From contig CAKQSI010000006.1 of assembly GCA_934272745.1 (NCBI GenBank), forward strand, positions 1-64,000: a stretch of DNA of 64,000 nucleotides. Direction: 5' to 3'. Shown here in pieces: positions 24,414-33,390 of the stretch. Below the pieces are notes generated by a model. That model ran no database searches, was not told the DNA's origin, and saw only the letters and a program-made list of their open reading frames with translations. This DNA comes from an uncultured Clostridia bacterium (GTDB lineage: Bacteria; Bacillota; Clostridia; Christensenellales; Borkfalkiaceae). The translations under genes and the position numbers were made by a program. The first letter of the stretch is position 1, and every line of letters starts with the position of its first letter.

Positions 24414-24624
24414 ATTTATCCGAAAACGCACAAATAATTTTGATTTTTCACTATAAAATCCGGAAACAAACGTATCGCCTGCCTGGGATGTTTTCATCGT
24501 TGTCCGTCCCGCACCATTAGTTATAAAAAACAAAAAGAGGTATTTGAATCCGAATATAAACGAGGCGGAAATCGGCAAAGATATAGAATAAAAAACACTA
24601 TTTTTACCTGCCGTTTTCCGCAAG

Positions 24625-24657
24625 GCGCCCTTGAAAACATTACGTTTTCAAGGGCGC
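24625..24657. repeat. 14-bp inverted repeat
   Basis: GCGCCCTTGAAAAC at 24625-24638 pairs perfectly with GTTTTCAAGGGCGC at 24644-24657. It may be a second terminator for transcripts from the tRNA cluster on the minus strand. Confidence 0.6.
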
Positions 24658-24681
24658 GACTCCTGTCCTGAAGTTTCGTTT

Positions 24682-24724
24682 AAAAAAGGCGGACCCGTTT
24701 CCATAAGGAAACGGGTCCGCCTTT
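24682..24724 (-). terminator. Terminator of the tRNA cluster
   Basis: AAAGGCGGACCCGTTTCC pairs with GGAAACGGGTCCGCCTTT; on the minus strand it is followed by TTTTTT. It ends the fMet-Met-Glu tRNA transcript. Confidence 0.85.
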
Positions 24725-24733
24725 CAACTAAAC

Positions 24734-24808
24734 TGGTGACCCCTACGGGATTCGAACCCATGATACCACCGTGAAAGGGTGGTGTCTTAACCGCTTGACC
24801 AAGGGGCC
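24734..24808 (-). tRNA. tRNA-Glu (TTC)
   Basis: A 75-nt tRNA with encoded CCA on the minus strand. The acceptor stem is GGCCCCT with AGGGGTC, and the anticodon loop CTTTCAC gives TTC, which reads GAA and GAG. It is last in a three-tRNA transcript. Confidence 0.95.
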
Positions 24809-24840
24809 TCTATATAAACGCGTTTCCGCGTTGTTGACAA

Positions 24841-24917
24841 TGGTAGCGGCGGTCAGATTCGAACCAACGACCTGCCGGGTATGAACCGGCCGCTATAACC
24901 AACTAAGCTACGCCGCC
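24841..24917 (-). tRNA. tRNA-Met (CAT), elongator type
   Basis: A 77-nt tRNA with encoded CCA. The acceptor stem is GGCGGCG with CGCCGCT, and the anticodon loop TTCATAC gives CAT. It lacks the three G-C pairs of an initiator anticodon stem. A CAT tRNA could also be an Ile tRNA modified by TilS, whose gene is nearby; the sequence alone does not exclude that. Confidence 0.9.
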
Positions 24918-24943
24918 ATCAACTTTCTTCTTCCGAAGAAAAA

Positions 24944-25021
<78 letters not shown>

Positions 25022-25070
25022 ATACGTTGCGCCAAGGCGCACAAGCACCCTCACAACAGAGTGCTTATCT

Positions 25071-25099
25071 ATTTTATTAAATCTTACGCCGTTTGTCAA
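25071..25099 (-). promoter_or_regulatory. Promoter of the tRNA cluster
   Basis: On the minus strand TTGACA (25094-25099) and TAAAAT (25071-25076) are spaced 17 bp, a near-consensus promoter for the fMet-Met-Glu transcript. Confidence 0.85.
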
Positions 25100-25137
25100 C
25101 TGTTTTTACGGCGCATTTCAAAAATATTTCAAAAAAC

Positions 25138-25166
25138 TTGCTTTTTGGCTTTTCTCTTGCTATAAT
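25138..25166 (+). promoter_or_regulatory. Promoter of tilS (near-leaderless)
   Basis: TTGCTT (25138-25143) and TATAAT (25161-25166) are spaced 17 bp. The tilS ATG is at 25176, so a normal start site would leave a leader of only about 3 nt. Confidence 0.75.
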
Positions 25167-25175
25167 GAAGAAGAT

Positions 25176-26513
25176 ATGAATCTTCGTTTCCCGGACAAAA
25201 CCCAATATCCCGCGGTCGGGATCGCCGTGTCGGGCGGGGCGGATTCCGTCGCGCTCCTTATTTGGTGCGCCGAACACAAAAAGGAACTGCCGGAAATCAC
25301 CGTTTACACGTTCGACCACCGCTTGCGCGGAGAAGCCGGCGCTGCGGACGCGGCGTACGTGGCAGAACTTGCGGCGCGCTGCGGGTTTTGCTGCCGCAGG
25401 TTTGTATTGCCTGTGAAAGCGTATGCTGCCGGCAGCAAACTTTCGACCGAGGACGCCGCAAGGGACCTTCGGCGAAAGGTGTACCGGGAAGCGGTTTCCC
25501 GCGGGGAAGTCAGCCTGATTGCCACCGCCCACCACGCAGGCGACCTTGCGGAAACCGTGCTGTTCCGCCTTTTGCGGGGCACGGGCGTGACCGGCGCCGC
25601 CGGAATTTTGCCGGAAACGGAAGGCGTCATTCACCCCATGCTGGGCGTGACGAAAGAGGAAATCGTCGCGTTTTTGGCAGAACGTCGTGTCGTTTTCCGC
25701 ACCGACGCCACCAATTTTGACAACGCTTACACCCGCAATTTTTTGCGGAACCAAGTTTTACCGCTGATCGAAACCCGCTTCCCGCGGGCACAAGAAGCGC
25801 TTGCAAGGTTCGCCGGTCTTGCAAAAGAGGACGACGACCTGTTAGAGCGTCTGTCCGCGCCGTATCTTGAAAAAGACGGCACGCTGCTGTTCACTCCCGA
25901 AAAGCCGCTGTTTTCCCGCGCGTTCCTTCGCGCGGCGAAAAACGCAGGGCTGACGGAGGGGTACACTTCCCGCATGGCGCAGGACGTTTTTGCCTTATTT
26001 TCAAAGGACGTAGGGGCAAAAATCGAACTTGCCCGCGGTTTTTACGCCGAACGGACGCGCGCCGGCGTGCGCGTTTTTCCGCCCAAAGCGGAAGCGTTCT
26101 CCCTCCCCTTTTTTATAGGGGAGCGCACCCTTCCTTGCGGAAAAGTGCGCATTGAAAAACTTTCCGCGGCGGAAGCATTCGGAGAAAAGAAGAAGCCGTT
26201 TCCGGTGAAACGGGCGGCGGAGCAGGCGACCAGAGAATTTTTTATTTCCGCGGACGCGGTAGAAGAAAACGCGGTTTTCCGCAGTGTCCGGCAGGGAGAT
26301 CGGTTTCAGCCGTTCGGGCATAAAACGGAGAAAAAACTCAAAGATTTTCTTTCTTCCCGCGGGGTGAATTCTTATAATAAAGCCCGCGCCCTTGCGATGG
26401 AAAGCGGCGGAAAAATCGTTGCGGTTCTCCCGGAAGAGATTGCGGATTTTGCCCGCGTGACGCAAAAAACGACAGACGTATACCGAATTTTTATACAAAC
26501 GGAGAAAGCATAG
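25176..26513 (+). CDS. tilS: tRNA(Ile)-lysidine synthetase
   Basis: A 445-residue N-type ATP pyrophosphatase. The P-loop is SGGADS (19-24), with FDHRLRGE and ATAHHAGDLAETVLFRLLRG for substrate and ATP. The C-terminal part contains RQGDRFQPFGH and KKLKDFLSSRGV, the usual TilS C-terminal domain. It converts the wobble C of tRNA-Ile2 (CAU) to lysidine. The ATG at 25176 lies about 10 nt after the -10 box, so the mRNA may be leaderless. The stop is next to the hpt start with no gap, matching the conserved tilS-hpt order. Confidence 0.94.
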   Translation: MNLRFPDKTQYPAVGIAVSGGADSVALLIWCAEHKKELPEITVYTFDHRLRGEAGAADAAYVAELAARCGFCCRRFVLPVKAYAAGSKLSTEDAARDLRRKVYREAVSRGEVSLIATAHHAGDLAETVLFRLLRGTGVTGAAGILPETEGVIHPMLGVTKEEIVAFLAERRVVFRTDATNFDNAYTRNFLRNQVLPLIETRFPRAQEALARFAGLAKEDDDLLERLSAPYLEKDGTLLFTPEKPLFSRAFLRAAKNAGLTEGYTSRMAQDVFALFSKDVGAKIELARGFYAERTRAGVRVFPPKAEAFSLPFFIGERTLPCGKVRIEKLSAAEAFGEKKKPFPVKRAAEQATREFFISADAVEENAVFRSVRQGDRFQPFGHKTEKKLKDFLSSRGVNSYNKARALAMESGGKIVAVLPEEIADFARVTQKTTDVYRIFIQTEKA

Positions 26514-27047
26514 ATGTACGAAGATATTGAAAAAGTGCTGATCAGCCGCGCAGAAATCGTAGCCAGAGTAAAAGAGCTTGCAAAAAAATTAGACGCCGAC
26601 TACCGCGGAAAATCGCCGGTCATGGTCTGCATTTTAAAAGGCGCCGCGCCGTTCTTTATCGAACTGACGCAATCGATGACCATCAAGTTGGAACTGGACT
26701 TTATGGCGCTTTCCAGTTACGGCAGCGGGACGAAGAGTTCCGGCACGGTCAAACTTTTGAAAGATATGGACGTAGACGTGGAAAACCGCCACGTCGTCAT
26801 CGTGGAAGACATCGTGGACTCCGGCAATACGCTGGCGTACCTGAAAAAATTGTTTTCCACCCGCCACGTTGCGTCGATCGCCGTCTGCACGCTTCTCGAT
26901 AAGTTTGAACGCCGCACCGTAGACGTGCGCGTGGACTACAAGGGGTTCGATATCGGCAACGAATTCGTCGTCGGATACGGTCTGGATTACGCGGAATTCT
27001 ATCGCAACTTGCCCGAGATTTGCGTGCTGAAACCGGAGTGCGTGTAA
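26514..27047 (+). CDS. hpt: Hypoxanthine phosphoribosyltransferase
   Basis: A 177-residue purine salvage enzyme that makes IMP (and GMP) from hypoxanthine (and guanine) and PRPP. The PRPP motif is [14 protein letters not shown] (94-107), and the N-terminal LKGAAPF and SSYG motifs match the family. It starts directly after the tilS stop (TAGATG). In many Firmicutes ftsH follows; here ftsH is about 16 kb away. Confidence 0.95.
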   Translation: MYEDIEKVLISRAEIVARVKELAKKLDADYRGKSPVMVCILKGAAPFFIELTQSMTIKLELDFMALSSYGSGTKSSGTVKLLKDMDVDVENRHVVIVEDIVDSGNTLAYLKKLFSTRHVASIAVCTLLDKFERRTVDVRVDYKGFDIGNEFVVGYGLDYAEFYRNLPEICVLKPECV

Positions 27048-27095
27048 ATATATTCTGCCCGGTTTTGTAAACGAATATAAAATTGACAAAACCTG

Positions 27096-27124
27096 TTGAC
27101 ATAAAGACACAGGCGTGTTAAACT
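27096..27124 (+). promoter_or_regulatory. Promoter of the AT-rich lipoprotein gene
   Basis: TTGACA (27096-27101) and TAAACT (27119-27124) are spaced 17 bp. Confidence 0.75.
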
Positions 27125-27153
27125 GAAGTCAATCTTATGTCCAGAGGTTGTAT

Positions 27154-28728
27154 ATGAATCGTTTCGAGAAGAGAAAATTAAGAGGATTGCAAAAAATTGC
27201 CGTTTCGGCGCTTGTAATGACAATGATTGCCGTAACGGCGATTATTTTGACCGGCTGTAATAAAAGCGGGGGCGAGCCTTCTCCAAGCGCTACCGTGTCG
27301 GTAACGCCTTCGTCCGAACCGCAACCTTCCGCCATGCCGGAACCGTCCCAAAAAGCGATTCCCACGGAAATAGTCGCAGAGTTTTTGGAGAAAATGGGAA
27401 CAAATTATACTTACGAATTTAGCGCTAGAGACAAACATTTTGTCTATACTTTTGATGGCGACAAAATGATGGCGGAAAATAAAAACACATCAGAAATTGA
27501 TTATCATTATGTTCAGGGTGACAAAGGATATGATTTGGTCTATAATAAAGAAACAAAAAAATGGGCTCGCTATGATGCAACAGAATATGATGTAAATGGC
27601 GTTATTATGGACAATTTAAGAACTGCAGACTGGACAGAATATGATGAAAACAACAATATGTTTACTGGTCTTGTCAATGGAAAAGAACTTGATTTCTATA
27701 TTGATGACGATGGTGGGACTTTGATCGGTGAAAAATATTATGCAGTTATCACAGATTTAGGAACAACAAGTGTAACTCTTCCTACAGCCGACAAGATTTA
27801 TAATGCAGATGAACCTATTGTTGATCCAACTCCGGTTGAAGATAGTGCACTTTATGCGGTTGATGCACAAGGAAACTATAAATTTGATATTGCGGCAATT
27901 CAAAAAGCTTTCATGGAAATTACTGAAAATGGCAATACTCTGATTGATCAAGTGTATAAAAATTGCACGGTTTTTAACGATAGAATTGTAGAAAATGTTG
28001 TGTTTATCAATCCAACAAAGGATAATTTCCAAATTGGTGTTTTGATGCATTTTGACCCAGAAATTCATGAAAATGTTGATACAACAACATGTTTGTCTGT
28101 TATCAATGATCAAAATGAAAAATGGAAAAGTTTTGTTTCAAATCCAGAAAATAATAACATTGCCAAATTTAAAGATTTCTTACTTACAACAACAAAATTG
28201 TTTAAAATTGATTCAAAATTAAATCAAGTTAAAGTTGAATATACAACTATTGATGAAGATTATGAAACGGCACATAAAGAAGAATTTGACAAGTTGACTT
28301 CAATTGTCTTTGAAACAATTGCAGAAAAAGGGTGTAAAGATACCGGTTCGTCTAGTCAATATCGTGACAAGTTTACAGAATACAAAAATGCGAGAGTTTT
28401 GTTTGGAGCAAAAAGTCCAAAAGGAGATACTGTTGCAGGACTGGAGTTAGGATATTTCAATAGCTGGAGTCAATATTATGTTTTGGATATTGATGGCAAA
28501 ATTGAATTCGCACAAATTAAGGTAAATTCTTCTGTAACAAACAATGTTAAAGACGAAAAAGTAAATGTTTATGACAAGAATTATAGATGGTTTTTTGTAA
28601 GTCGAATTAAAAGAACAGATATTGATGATGGCAATAAGCTTTTATATCCGGAAACCGGCGAGGGACAAGCGGCGCTATCGGCAACCGCCGTTGTTATCTG
28701 TCCCGGGCAGAAACAAAAGAGCGCCTGA
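27154..28728 (+). CDS. Lipoprotein of unknown function with AT-rich core
   Basis: A 524-residue lipoprotein. The signal peptide ends in LTGC and a Ser/Pro linker (SPSATVSVTPSSEPQPSA) follows. The rest is rich in Asn, Asp, Lys and Thr, likely an extracellular beta-rich protein; no family is recognised. The ATG at 27154 follows CCAGAGG with good spacing; a TTG at 27148 is less likely. Base use is odd: the first 80 codons and the last 25 are GC-rich like the neighbours, while the middle (about 27400-28650) is clearly AT-rich, as if the core had been replaced. Confidence 0.75.
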   Translation: MNRFEKRKLRGLQKIAVSALVMTMIAVTAIILTGCNKSGGEPSPSATVSVTPSSEPQPSAMPEPSQKAIPTEIVAEFLEKMGTNYTYEFSARDKHFVYTFDGDKMMAENKNTSEIDYHYVQGDKGYDLVYNKETKKWARYDATEYDVNGVIMDNLRTADWTEYDENNNMFTGLVNGKELDFYIDDDGGTLIGEKYYAVITDLGTTSVTLPTADKIYNADEPIVDPTPVEDSALYAVDAQGNYKFDIAAIQKAFMEITENGNTLIDQVYKNCTVFNDRIVENVVFINPTKDNFQIGVLMHFDPEIHENVDTTTCLSVINDQNEKWKSFVSNPENNNIAKFKDFLLTTTKLFKIDSKLNQVKVEYTTIDEDYETAHKEEFDKLTSIVFETIAEKGCKDTGSSSQYRDKFTEYKNARVLFGAKSPKGDTVAGLELGYFNSWSQYYVLDIDGKIEFAQIKVNSSVTNNVKDEKVNVYDKNYRWFFVSRIKRTDIDDGNKLLYPETGEGQAALSATAVVICPGQKQKSA

Positions 28729-28767
28729 ATCCGGAATCGTCAAAATATAACGACTGAAAGTAAACAC

Positions 28768-28808
28768 GGGGCGGGGCGAGCAAATATTTTGCTCGCCCCG
28801 CCCCTTTT
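28768..28808 (+). terminator. Intrinsic terminator
   Basis: GGGGCGGGGCGAGCAAA pairs perfectly with its complement across a 3-nt loop and is followed by TTTT. Confidence 0.85.
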
Positions 28809-28849
28809 GGTTGCCTGGCCTGATTTTGCGTTTGCTTGCGGAAGAAAGA

Positions 28850-29551
28850 TCATAAGCCGGACGAGCAGCTGCCGCACAATGTTGCCTGCGGAAAGGCGTG
28901 CAAGCCTTCGCTTCGTCCTGTCGGCACCCAGAAGAATTCGTCTGCGGAGAAACCGGCGTTTTGCCGCCGCGCCGGGCAGGCTTGCCGCTTCGCCGGAAGC
29001 CCGTTCCTTTTTCCAAGCGGCAGCATTGCTAAATAAATCGCCTGCGAAATGGCGCTCGCCATACGATAAACCAAGCCGTAACGGGTGAGTTCCAGCCCGC
29101 GAAAAGCGCTTTCGCCCCGCGCGGAAACCACGCCGAGCAAAGAAAGATCGCCGATTTCGGGCAGGCGTTTGCCCACCCCTTTACCGGGGAACAAGCCGCC
29201 TTCTCGCAGTTTGATCAATCCCACCTCGCTTTCCGCGCCGAGGCTGGCATCGATCGCGACGACAAGTGCGCCGGGGTGCAGCGCGCGAATGGAATTTGCA
29301 AGGACGGGCACCTCTTTTGCGGTCACGGTGTGCTTCAGTTCGCCGTAAACGAAGCAGGGCAAGCGGTAAAATTCTTTCAGAAAACTGCCGACGAGGGGGG
29401 AAAGGCTGTCGCCGGCAACGGCGTCGCTCCCCACACAGACGAAGACGGCAGGTCTTGCTCCGATCGCTTGTTTCAATGCACGGCTCAATCCCGGCACCAG
29501 CGATTTTGAATAGACGTTGAAATTGAATTCGGCGTTCTGTTCGGTGTACAT
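28850..29551 (-). CDS. YyaC-family spore protease homologue
   Basis: A 233-residue protein of the YyaC (DUF1256) family, found in spore formers and related in fold to the Gpr spore protease and HybD. Visible motifs are FVCVGSDAVAGDSLSPLVG (36-54), YGELKHTV, and VAIDASLGAESEVG (115-128), followed by LPEIGDLSLLGVV. The last 45 residues are a Cys/Ala/Arg-rich tail not typical of the family. The ATG at 29551 follows AAGGAGAAAA. A processing role in the spore is inferred from the family. It is an independent transcript on the minus strand. Confidence 0.85.
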   Translation of the reverse strand: MYTEQNAEFNFNVYSKSLVPGLSRALKQAIGARPAVFVCVGSDAVAGDSLSPLVGSFLKEFYRLPCFVYGELKHTVTAKEVPVLANSIRALHPGALVVAIDASLGAESEVGLIKLREGGLFPGKGVGKRLPEIGDLSLLGVVSARGESAFRGLELTRYGLVYRMASAISQAIYLAMLPLGKRNGLPAKRQACPARRQNAGFSADEFFWVPTGRSEGLHAFPQATLCGSCSSGL

Positions 29552-29722
29552 TTTTCTCCTTATGTCCCGTGAGGATGACGCCCGGCAGGTTGTAGCGGTT
29601 GAAGATCGTGCGGCAACCCGTCCGGCGGGGCGAAAATCGTGCCCGGCAGCCCGTCCCGCGGGGTCGCATATCCGGCGAAACGAATTGCCCGACGAGGCTC
29701 GGCGCTTGATTTTGCAAAAAAG
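29552..29722. other. Intergenic stretch, nothing identified
   Basis: The region should hold the yyaC-type promoter on the minus strand, which is not clear. A short direct repeat (GATCGTGCGGCAACCCGTCC and AATCGTGCCCGGCAGCCCGT) occurs near 29610-29650. Confidence 0.4.
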
Positions 29723-29770
29723 AAAACCGCAGACTGTTGCGGAGAAATGTTCCCCGAACCTGCGGTTTTT
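29723..29770. terminator. Bidirectional terminator
   Basis: AAACCGCAG pairs with CTGCGGTTT, with a T-run on each strand. On the minus strand it would end the zinc-protease gene. Confidence 0.7.
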
Positions 29771-29936
29771 TATACTTTTATTTCAGCCGAAAAGCGCACT
29801 GCGATTTCAGCCGGACACTCCGGGCAGATATTTCAGCCGGAAACCATATTTTATTTCCTCCGGAAACCGTACTTGTTTTTAACCGGAACCCATGCCTGTT
29901 TTCCGGCAAAAACCTTTCCGCCCTGCAAAAAAACTC

Positions 29937-30677
29937 TCAGCGCTTTTTCTGCCGCATAGAAGCGACGATCATCAAAAAACGCAGGAAATACAGTAGCGAC
30001 GTAACAAAACTTGCCACGTAGGTCATCGCCGCCGCGGTAAGCACCCTTCTCGCGCCGCGCACTTCGCCTTTTTCCAAAGTGCCGGTTTCTTTCAGCATGG
30101 CAAGCCCGCGCCGGGAAGCGTTAAATTCCACCGGCAGCGTAACGAGCGCAAAAATGGTGGAAAGACCATATCCGAAAATGCCGATCAGAATGAGAATTTC
30201 CGAAAACAGCGTCAGCCCTGCGGAATTTGCGCCGTACGCCAACCATTCCAGAAGAACGCCCAAAATAACCAGAGGCACCGAAAGCGTGGTGCCGATATTG
30301 GTGACTTTGACCAAAAAGGAACGGATTTTCAGCGGAACGTACCCTTCCGCATCCTGCACGGCGTGTCCGCATTCGTGCGCGGCAACGCCGAGCGCCGCCA
30401 CGGAAGAGGAACCGTAAACCGGTTCGGACAGGTTCAGCGTATAATTGCGCGGGTCGTAGTTGTCGGTCAGGCTGCCCGAAGCGGGGCGAACCACAACGCC
30501 CTGCGCGCCGTATTCGTTCAGCAGGCGGGAAGCGAGTTCGCTGCCGGTCACGCCGGAACGCGACTGCACTTTGGAATATCTTTTGAATCTTACCGAAACC
30601 ATAATCTGCGCGATAATCCCGAGCAGCAGTCCGGGAAGCAGAATCAATAAATAAAAAGGATTGTAATAAAGATACAT
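29937..30677 (-). CDS. YugP-type membrane zinc metallopeptidase
   Basis: A 246-residue membrane protein. The zinc motif HECGH (101-105) sits in GVAAHECGHAVQDAEG. An N-terminal membrane helix (about 8-30) and three later helices (about 115-210) match the YugP family of neutral zinc metallopeptidases, whose substrate is unknown. The start at 30677 is chosen for CGGAGGAAAA just upstream; the frame is open to 30836 but that region has no family likeness. Confidence 0.88.
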   Translation of the reverse strand: MYLYYNPFYLLILLPGLLLGIIAQIMVSVRFKRYSKVQSRSGVTGSELASRLLNEYGAQGVVVRPASGSLTDNYDPRNYTLNLSEPVYGSSSVAALGVAAHECGHAVQDAEGYVPLKIRSFLVKVTNIGTTLSVPLVILGVLLEWLAYGANSAGLTLFSEILILIGIFGYGLSTIFALVTLPVEFNASRRGLAMLKETGTLEKGEVRGARRVLTAAAMTYVASFVTSLLYFLRFLMIVASMRQKKR

Positions 30678-30822
30678 TTTTCCTCCGGGCGGAAGCCGAC
30701 GTTTTGCCGTAATGACCGCCGAAAAAGCGGCGGAGCGTCCCTGGAGCATCTCCCGCTTTTCCTGCATTATACGAAAAAGCCGTGTCGTTGTCAAGCAAAT
30801 TCGTCTTTTCGTGCGGGGGCGT

Positions 30823-31977
30823 TTACGTTCCGTCATCCACGAAAAGGTCGTAAATAACGCCTTCTCGGACGGAAAATTTTACGGTTTCCGCGCTGCCGGA
30901 AGACAGCAACAAAACGGCGGCGCACTCTTCTTTTGCGGGCAGAACGCCGCAAAAATCGCCTAAAAACGCGCCGATTTCCTTTGCCCGCGGACGGAGCGAT
31001 CCGCTTAAAAAGTCTTCGACCGCGCCGGATACGAACACCTCTTCCAAAAAGGCGACGGAAAAAAGCAATTCGTCTATCGATCGCGGGTCAACGTATGCCT
31101 GCGGCAATACGGAATAGGTCACGATTTTGCCGTCCGAAAGGCGCCGCACTGCGTCGGTTTTGTGTCGCCTGAGGTCCGCAACGTTCCGGATTACACGGAA
31201 CGTCCCCTCGTTTTCGGTAACTTCTACCAGTCCCGCGGGGGCGGAAAACAACGCTCGTTTTTCGGCGGAAAGCAGGACGTAAAATCCGGCGCCGCCGAAA
31301 CGATTGCCCTGTGCGGCGTTAAAATTTACCGCATCGCCCTTGCTTGCGCCCGCAGCGCCGCCGAACCGAAAACCGCGCGCGCCGCCAGGTTCGGCTTGGT
31401 CCGGCGTAAATTCCGCCGCGTTGCTCCGCCCCAAACCGGCGGTATTGTCCGTTCCCGCGCAAAAATAATAAAATACGCCGCCGCCGGGCAGTTGCCGCTT
31501 TTCCGCAAAAGCGTATTCTTGCGGCACGCGTACGGCGTCCCCGCCGAAAAAGCGGACGGTTTCCCCTTCGCGCACAAAGTCCGAAGCGCCCGCAGTTTGC
31601 CCGTCCGCAAAATCCGCGCCCGCGGCACCATGAAAAGCGGCGCCCGCGATTTCGTTAAAATGGGAGCCGGAAAAGACGGATTCGGCAAAACCGACGGGCT
31701 GCCCCGCAACCTCCCTTCCCGATAAGGGGTTCACCGATAAAAAAAGGGCGCCGGAAAGACCGCCTTTGCCGAAAAACGGGGTAAAAGCCGGGTTTTTCCG
31801 CAGAAAAAATTCGGGGGAAGCAGAAAAGAGTACGCTTTCCCCGCCGGAGAGAAAGGTGCATTTCCCGCTTTCGCCCGCGCGGAAATCGTGCGTAAACAGA
31901 TAGCCGTTTTTTGTGAGCGGCAGCGTTTCTGATTCGATAAAAAGCGAGTTTTCGGGGTTCAAAAATACGACGTTCAT
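30823..31977 (-). CDS. Hypothetical protein with Gly/Ala-rich insertion
   Basis: A 384-residue protein not recognised. Residues 1-65 and 235-384 look globular (IRNVADLRRHKTDAVRRLSDG, then YVDPRSIDELLFSVAFLEEVF), while residues 70-230 are Gly/Ala/Phe-rich and low in complexity, like insertions in other genes here. The ATG at 31977 lacks a strong ribosome site. It diverges from the gene at 32057 across 80 bp. Confidence 0.6.
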   Translation of the reverse strand: MNVVFLNPENSLFIESETLPLTKNGYLFTHDFRAGESGKCTFLSGGESVLFSASPEFFLRKNPAFTPFFGKGGLSGALFLSVNPLSGREVAGQPVGFAESVFSGSHFNEIAGAAFHGAAGADFADGQTAGASDFVREGETVRFFGGDAVRVPQEYAFAEKRQLPGGGVFYYFCAGTDNTAGLGRSNAAEFTPDQAEPGGARGFRFGGAAGASKGDAVNFNAAQGNRFGGAGFYVLLSAEKRALFSAPAGLVEVTENEGTFRVIRNVADLRRHKTDAVRRLSDGKIVTYSVLPQAYVDPRSIDELLFSVAFLEEVFVSGAVEDFLSGSLRPRAKEIGAFLGDFCGVLPAKEECAAVLLLSSGSAETVKFSVREGVIYDLFVDDGT

Positions 31978-32056
31978 GATTTATCATATGAAAAAGATGT
32001 ATAAATATCCGCGTTTTGGGGAAGAACCATACCGAAAAATCAAGGAGGACGTCATT

Positions 32057-33196
32057 ATGAACTATAAAAATCCGACCAAAGCGAAAGAGATCGACGCATT
32101 GCTCGGCTACATCGAAAACGGCAAAGCCGAAGGCAAAACGCTGGGCGAACTGTTTGCGGAGTACGCCGAACTTCACAAAAAAGCCAAAGGCAGCGTGCGG
32201 AACCGGTATTACGATCTGTTAAAAACGGGCGAAAGGGACGACGCATTCCGCAACCGGTTTTTATGCGGGCGCACGCTGAAAGCCGAAAAGCGCGAAGCCT
32301 TTACCGAAGAGGACGAGAAAGAACTTCTGCTGGGAGTATTCCGTCAAAAAACCAAGGGCGTTTCCGTGCGGAAAGCGCTGCTTTCCCTCTCTGGCGGCGA
32401 CGACAAAAAAATGCTGCGGTACCAGAACAAATTCCGCAATCTGCTGGTGAAAAACCGCCCGCTCGTCGAAGAAGCGGTGCGACAGGTCAAAGCCGAGCGC
32501 GGGGAATGTTTTGACCCTTACGAAAAAAGCGCGCGGCGCGACTTTCTGCATTATAAACTGGAAAAGGAAATCGACGGTCTTTACGACCGCCTGTCCGGCA
32601 TGCTGCGGCAGAAAAATAAGGAACTTACGGCGGAAGTCGCCCGCCTGAAAAAGGAAAACGCCGCGCTGACCGCGCTTTTTTGCAGGATCGGCGCCACCGG
32701 CGGAGGGACTTTTGCTCCTGCCGGAAATTCTTTCCTTGAAGGAAACTCTTCCGCGGTCAAAACCGCCTTGTCTGCTATGGAAAACGGGAATCTTGCCGGC
32801 GTTCCGGTCGGGAGAAAAGCCGCGGGGAACGAGGCGCCCGGTACCGAAAACGAGGAAACGGGTCGCGATTTCCGGCACGTTCCGCATAAAAACGGAAACG
32901 GCGGCGCTGGTGGCTGCGGCGCGCAGGACGCAGAAGCGCTCCTTCTCCCGAGCGAGCCGGAACGCACGGCAAACGCTTCCGTTTCTATCCAAAACGTGGA
33001 AAACGCGGCTGTCCTTGCCGAAAACGGGGCAATGCTATCTGCCCTTGCCGAAACCGTAACGAGCGCCTCCGTTCCTGCCAAAAATGCGGCGGAAGTCTGC
33101 GAAAAAGAAACGGAACTTTCTGCTTCCGCAGCCTCGTCGGCGATCGCTATCGCCTTGCAGGGGACCGCGGAGCGCCCCGCGGTAAGACCTTTGTAA
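32057..33196 (+). CDS. Putative DNA-binding protein with low-complexity C-terminus
   Basis: A 379-residue protein. The first 200 residues are basic and helical with two related segments (GSVRNRYYDLLK near 45-56, MLRYQNKFRNLL near 117-128), each preceded by a helical region, like tandem Myb/SANT-type or RsfA-like DNA-binding repeats. A coiled coil follows (about 170-215), then 160 residues of Ala/Glu/Asn low complexity with short repeats of the AENGA type. The ATG at 32057 follows CAAGGAGGACGTCATT, a strong site. The DNA-binding idea is inference. Confidence 0.65.
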   Translation: MNYKNPTKAKEIDALLGYIENGKAEGKTLGELFAEYAELHKKAKGSVRNRYYDLLKTGERDDAFRNRFLCGRTLKAEKREAFTEEDEKELLLGVFRQKTKGVSVRKALLSLSGGDDKKMLRYQNKFRNLLVKNRPLVEEAVRQVKAERGECFDPYEKSARRDFLHYKLEKEIDGLYDRLSGMLRQKNKELTAEVARLKKENAALTALFCRIGATGGGTFAPAGNSFLEGNSSAVKTALSAMENGNLAGVPVGRKAAGNEAPGTENEETGRDFRHVPHKNGNGGAGGCGAQDAEALLLPSEPERTANASVSIQNVENAAVLAENGAMLSALAETVTSASVPAKNAAEVCEKETELSASAASSAIAIALQGTAERPAVRPL

Positions 33197-33245
33197 CCTT
33201 ATAACGCGGCAGGTCTTATAAGTACGGCAGGCATCTTATGGTATG

Positions 33246-33290
33246 GCAGGCGCCCGCGGGCAAACTTTGCCCGCGGGCGCCTGCCTTGCA
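33246..33290 (+). terminator. Intrinsic terminator (GGCGCC-type)
   Basis: A perfect 19-bp stem starting GCAGGCGCCCGCGGGC with a 1-nt loop. The T-run is weak. It lies 50 bp after the stop of the 32057 gene. Confidence 0.75.
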
Positions 33291-33355
33291 TTACTTCTTT
33301 TCCCCTGAAAAAACGGCGAGGCAAGAATTTGACCGGGGAAAGACAAAAAATTGCC

Positions 33356-33384
33356 TTGCACGTTTTTTTTAAAAGGACTACAAT
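33356..33384 (+). promoter_or_regulatory. Promoter of the rhamnosidase gene
   Basis: TTGCAC (33356-33361) and TACAAT (33379-33384) are spaced 17 bp. Confidence 0.7.
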
Positions 33385-33390
33385 AGACTT

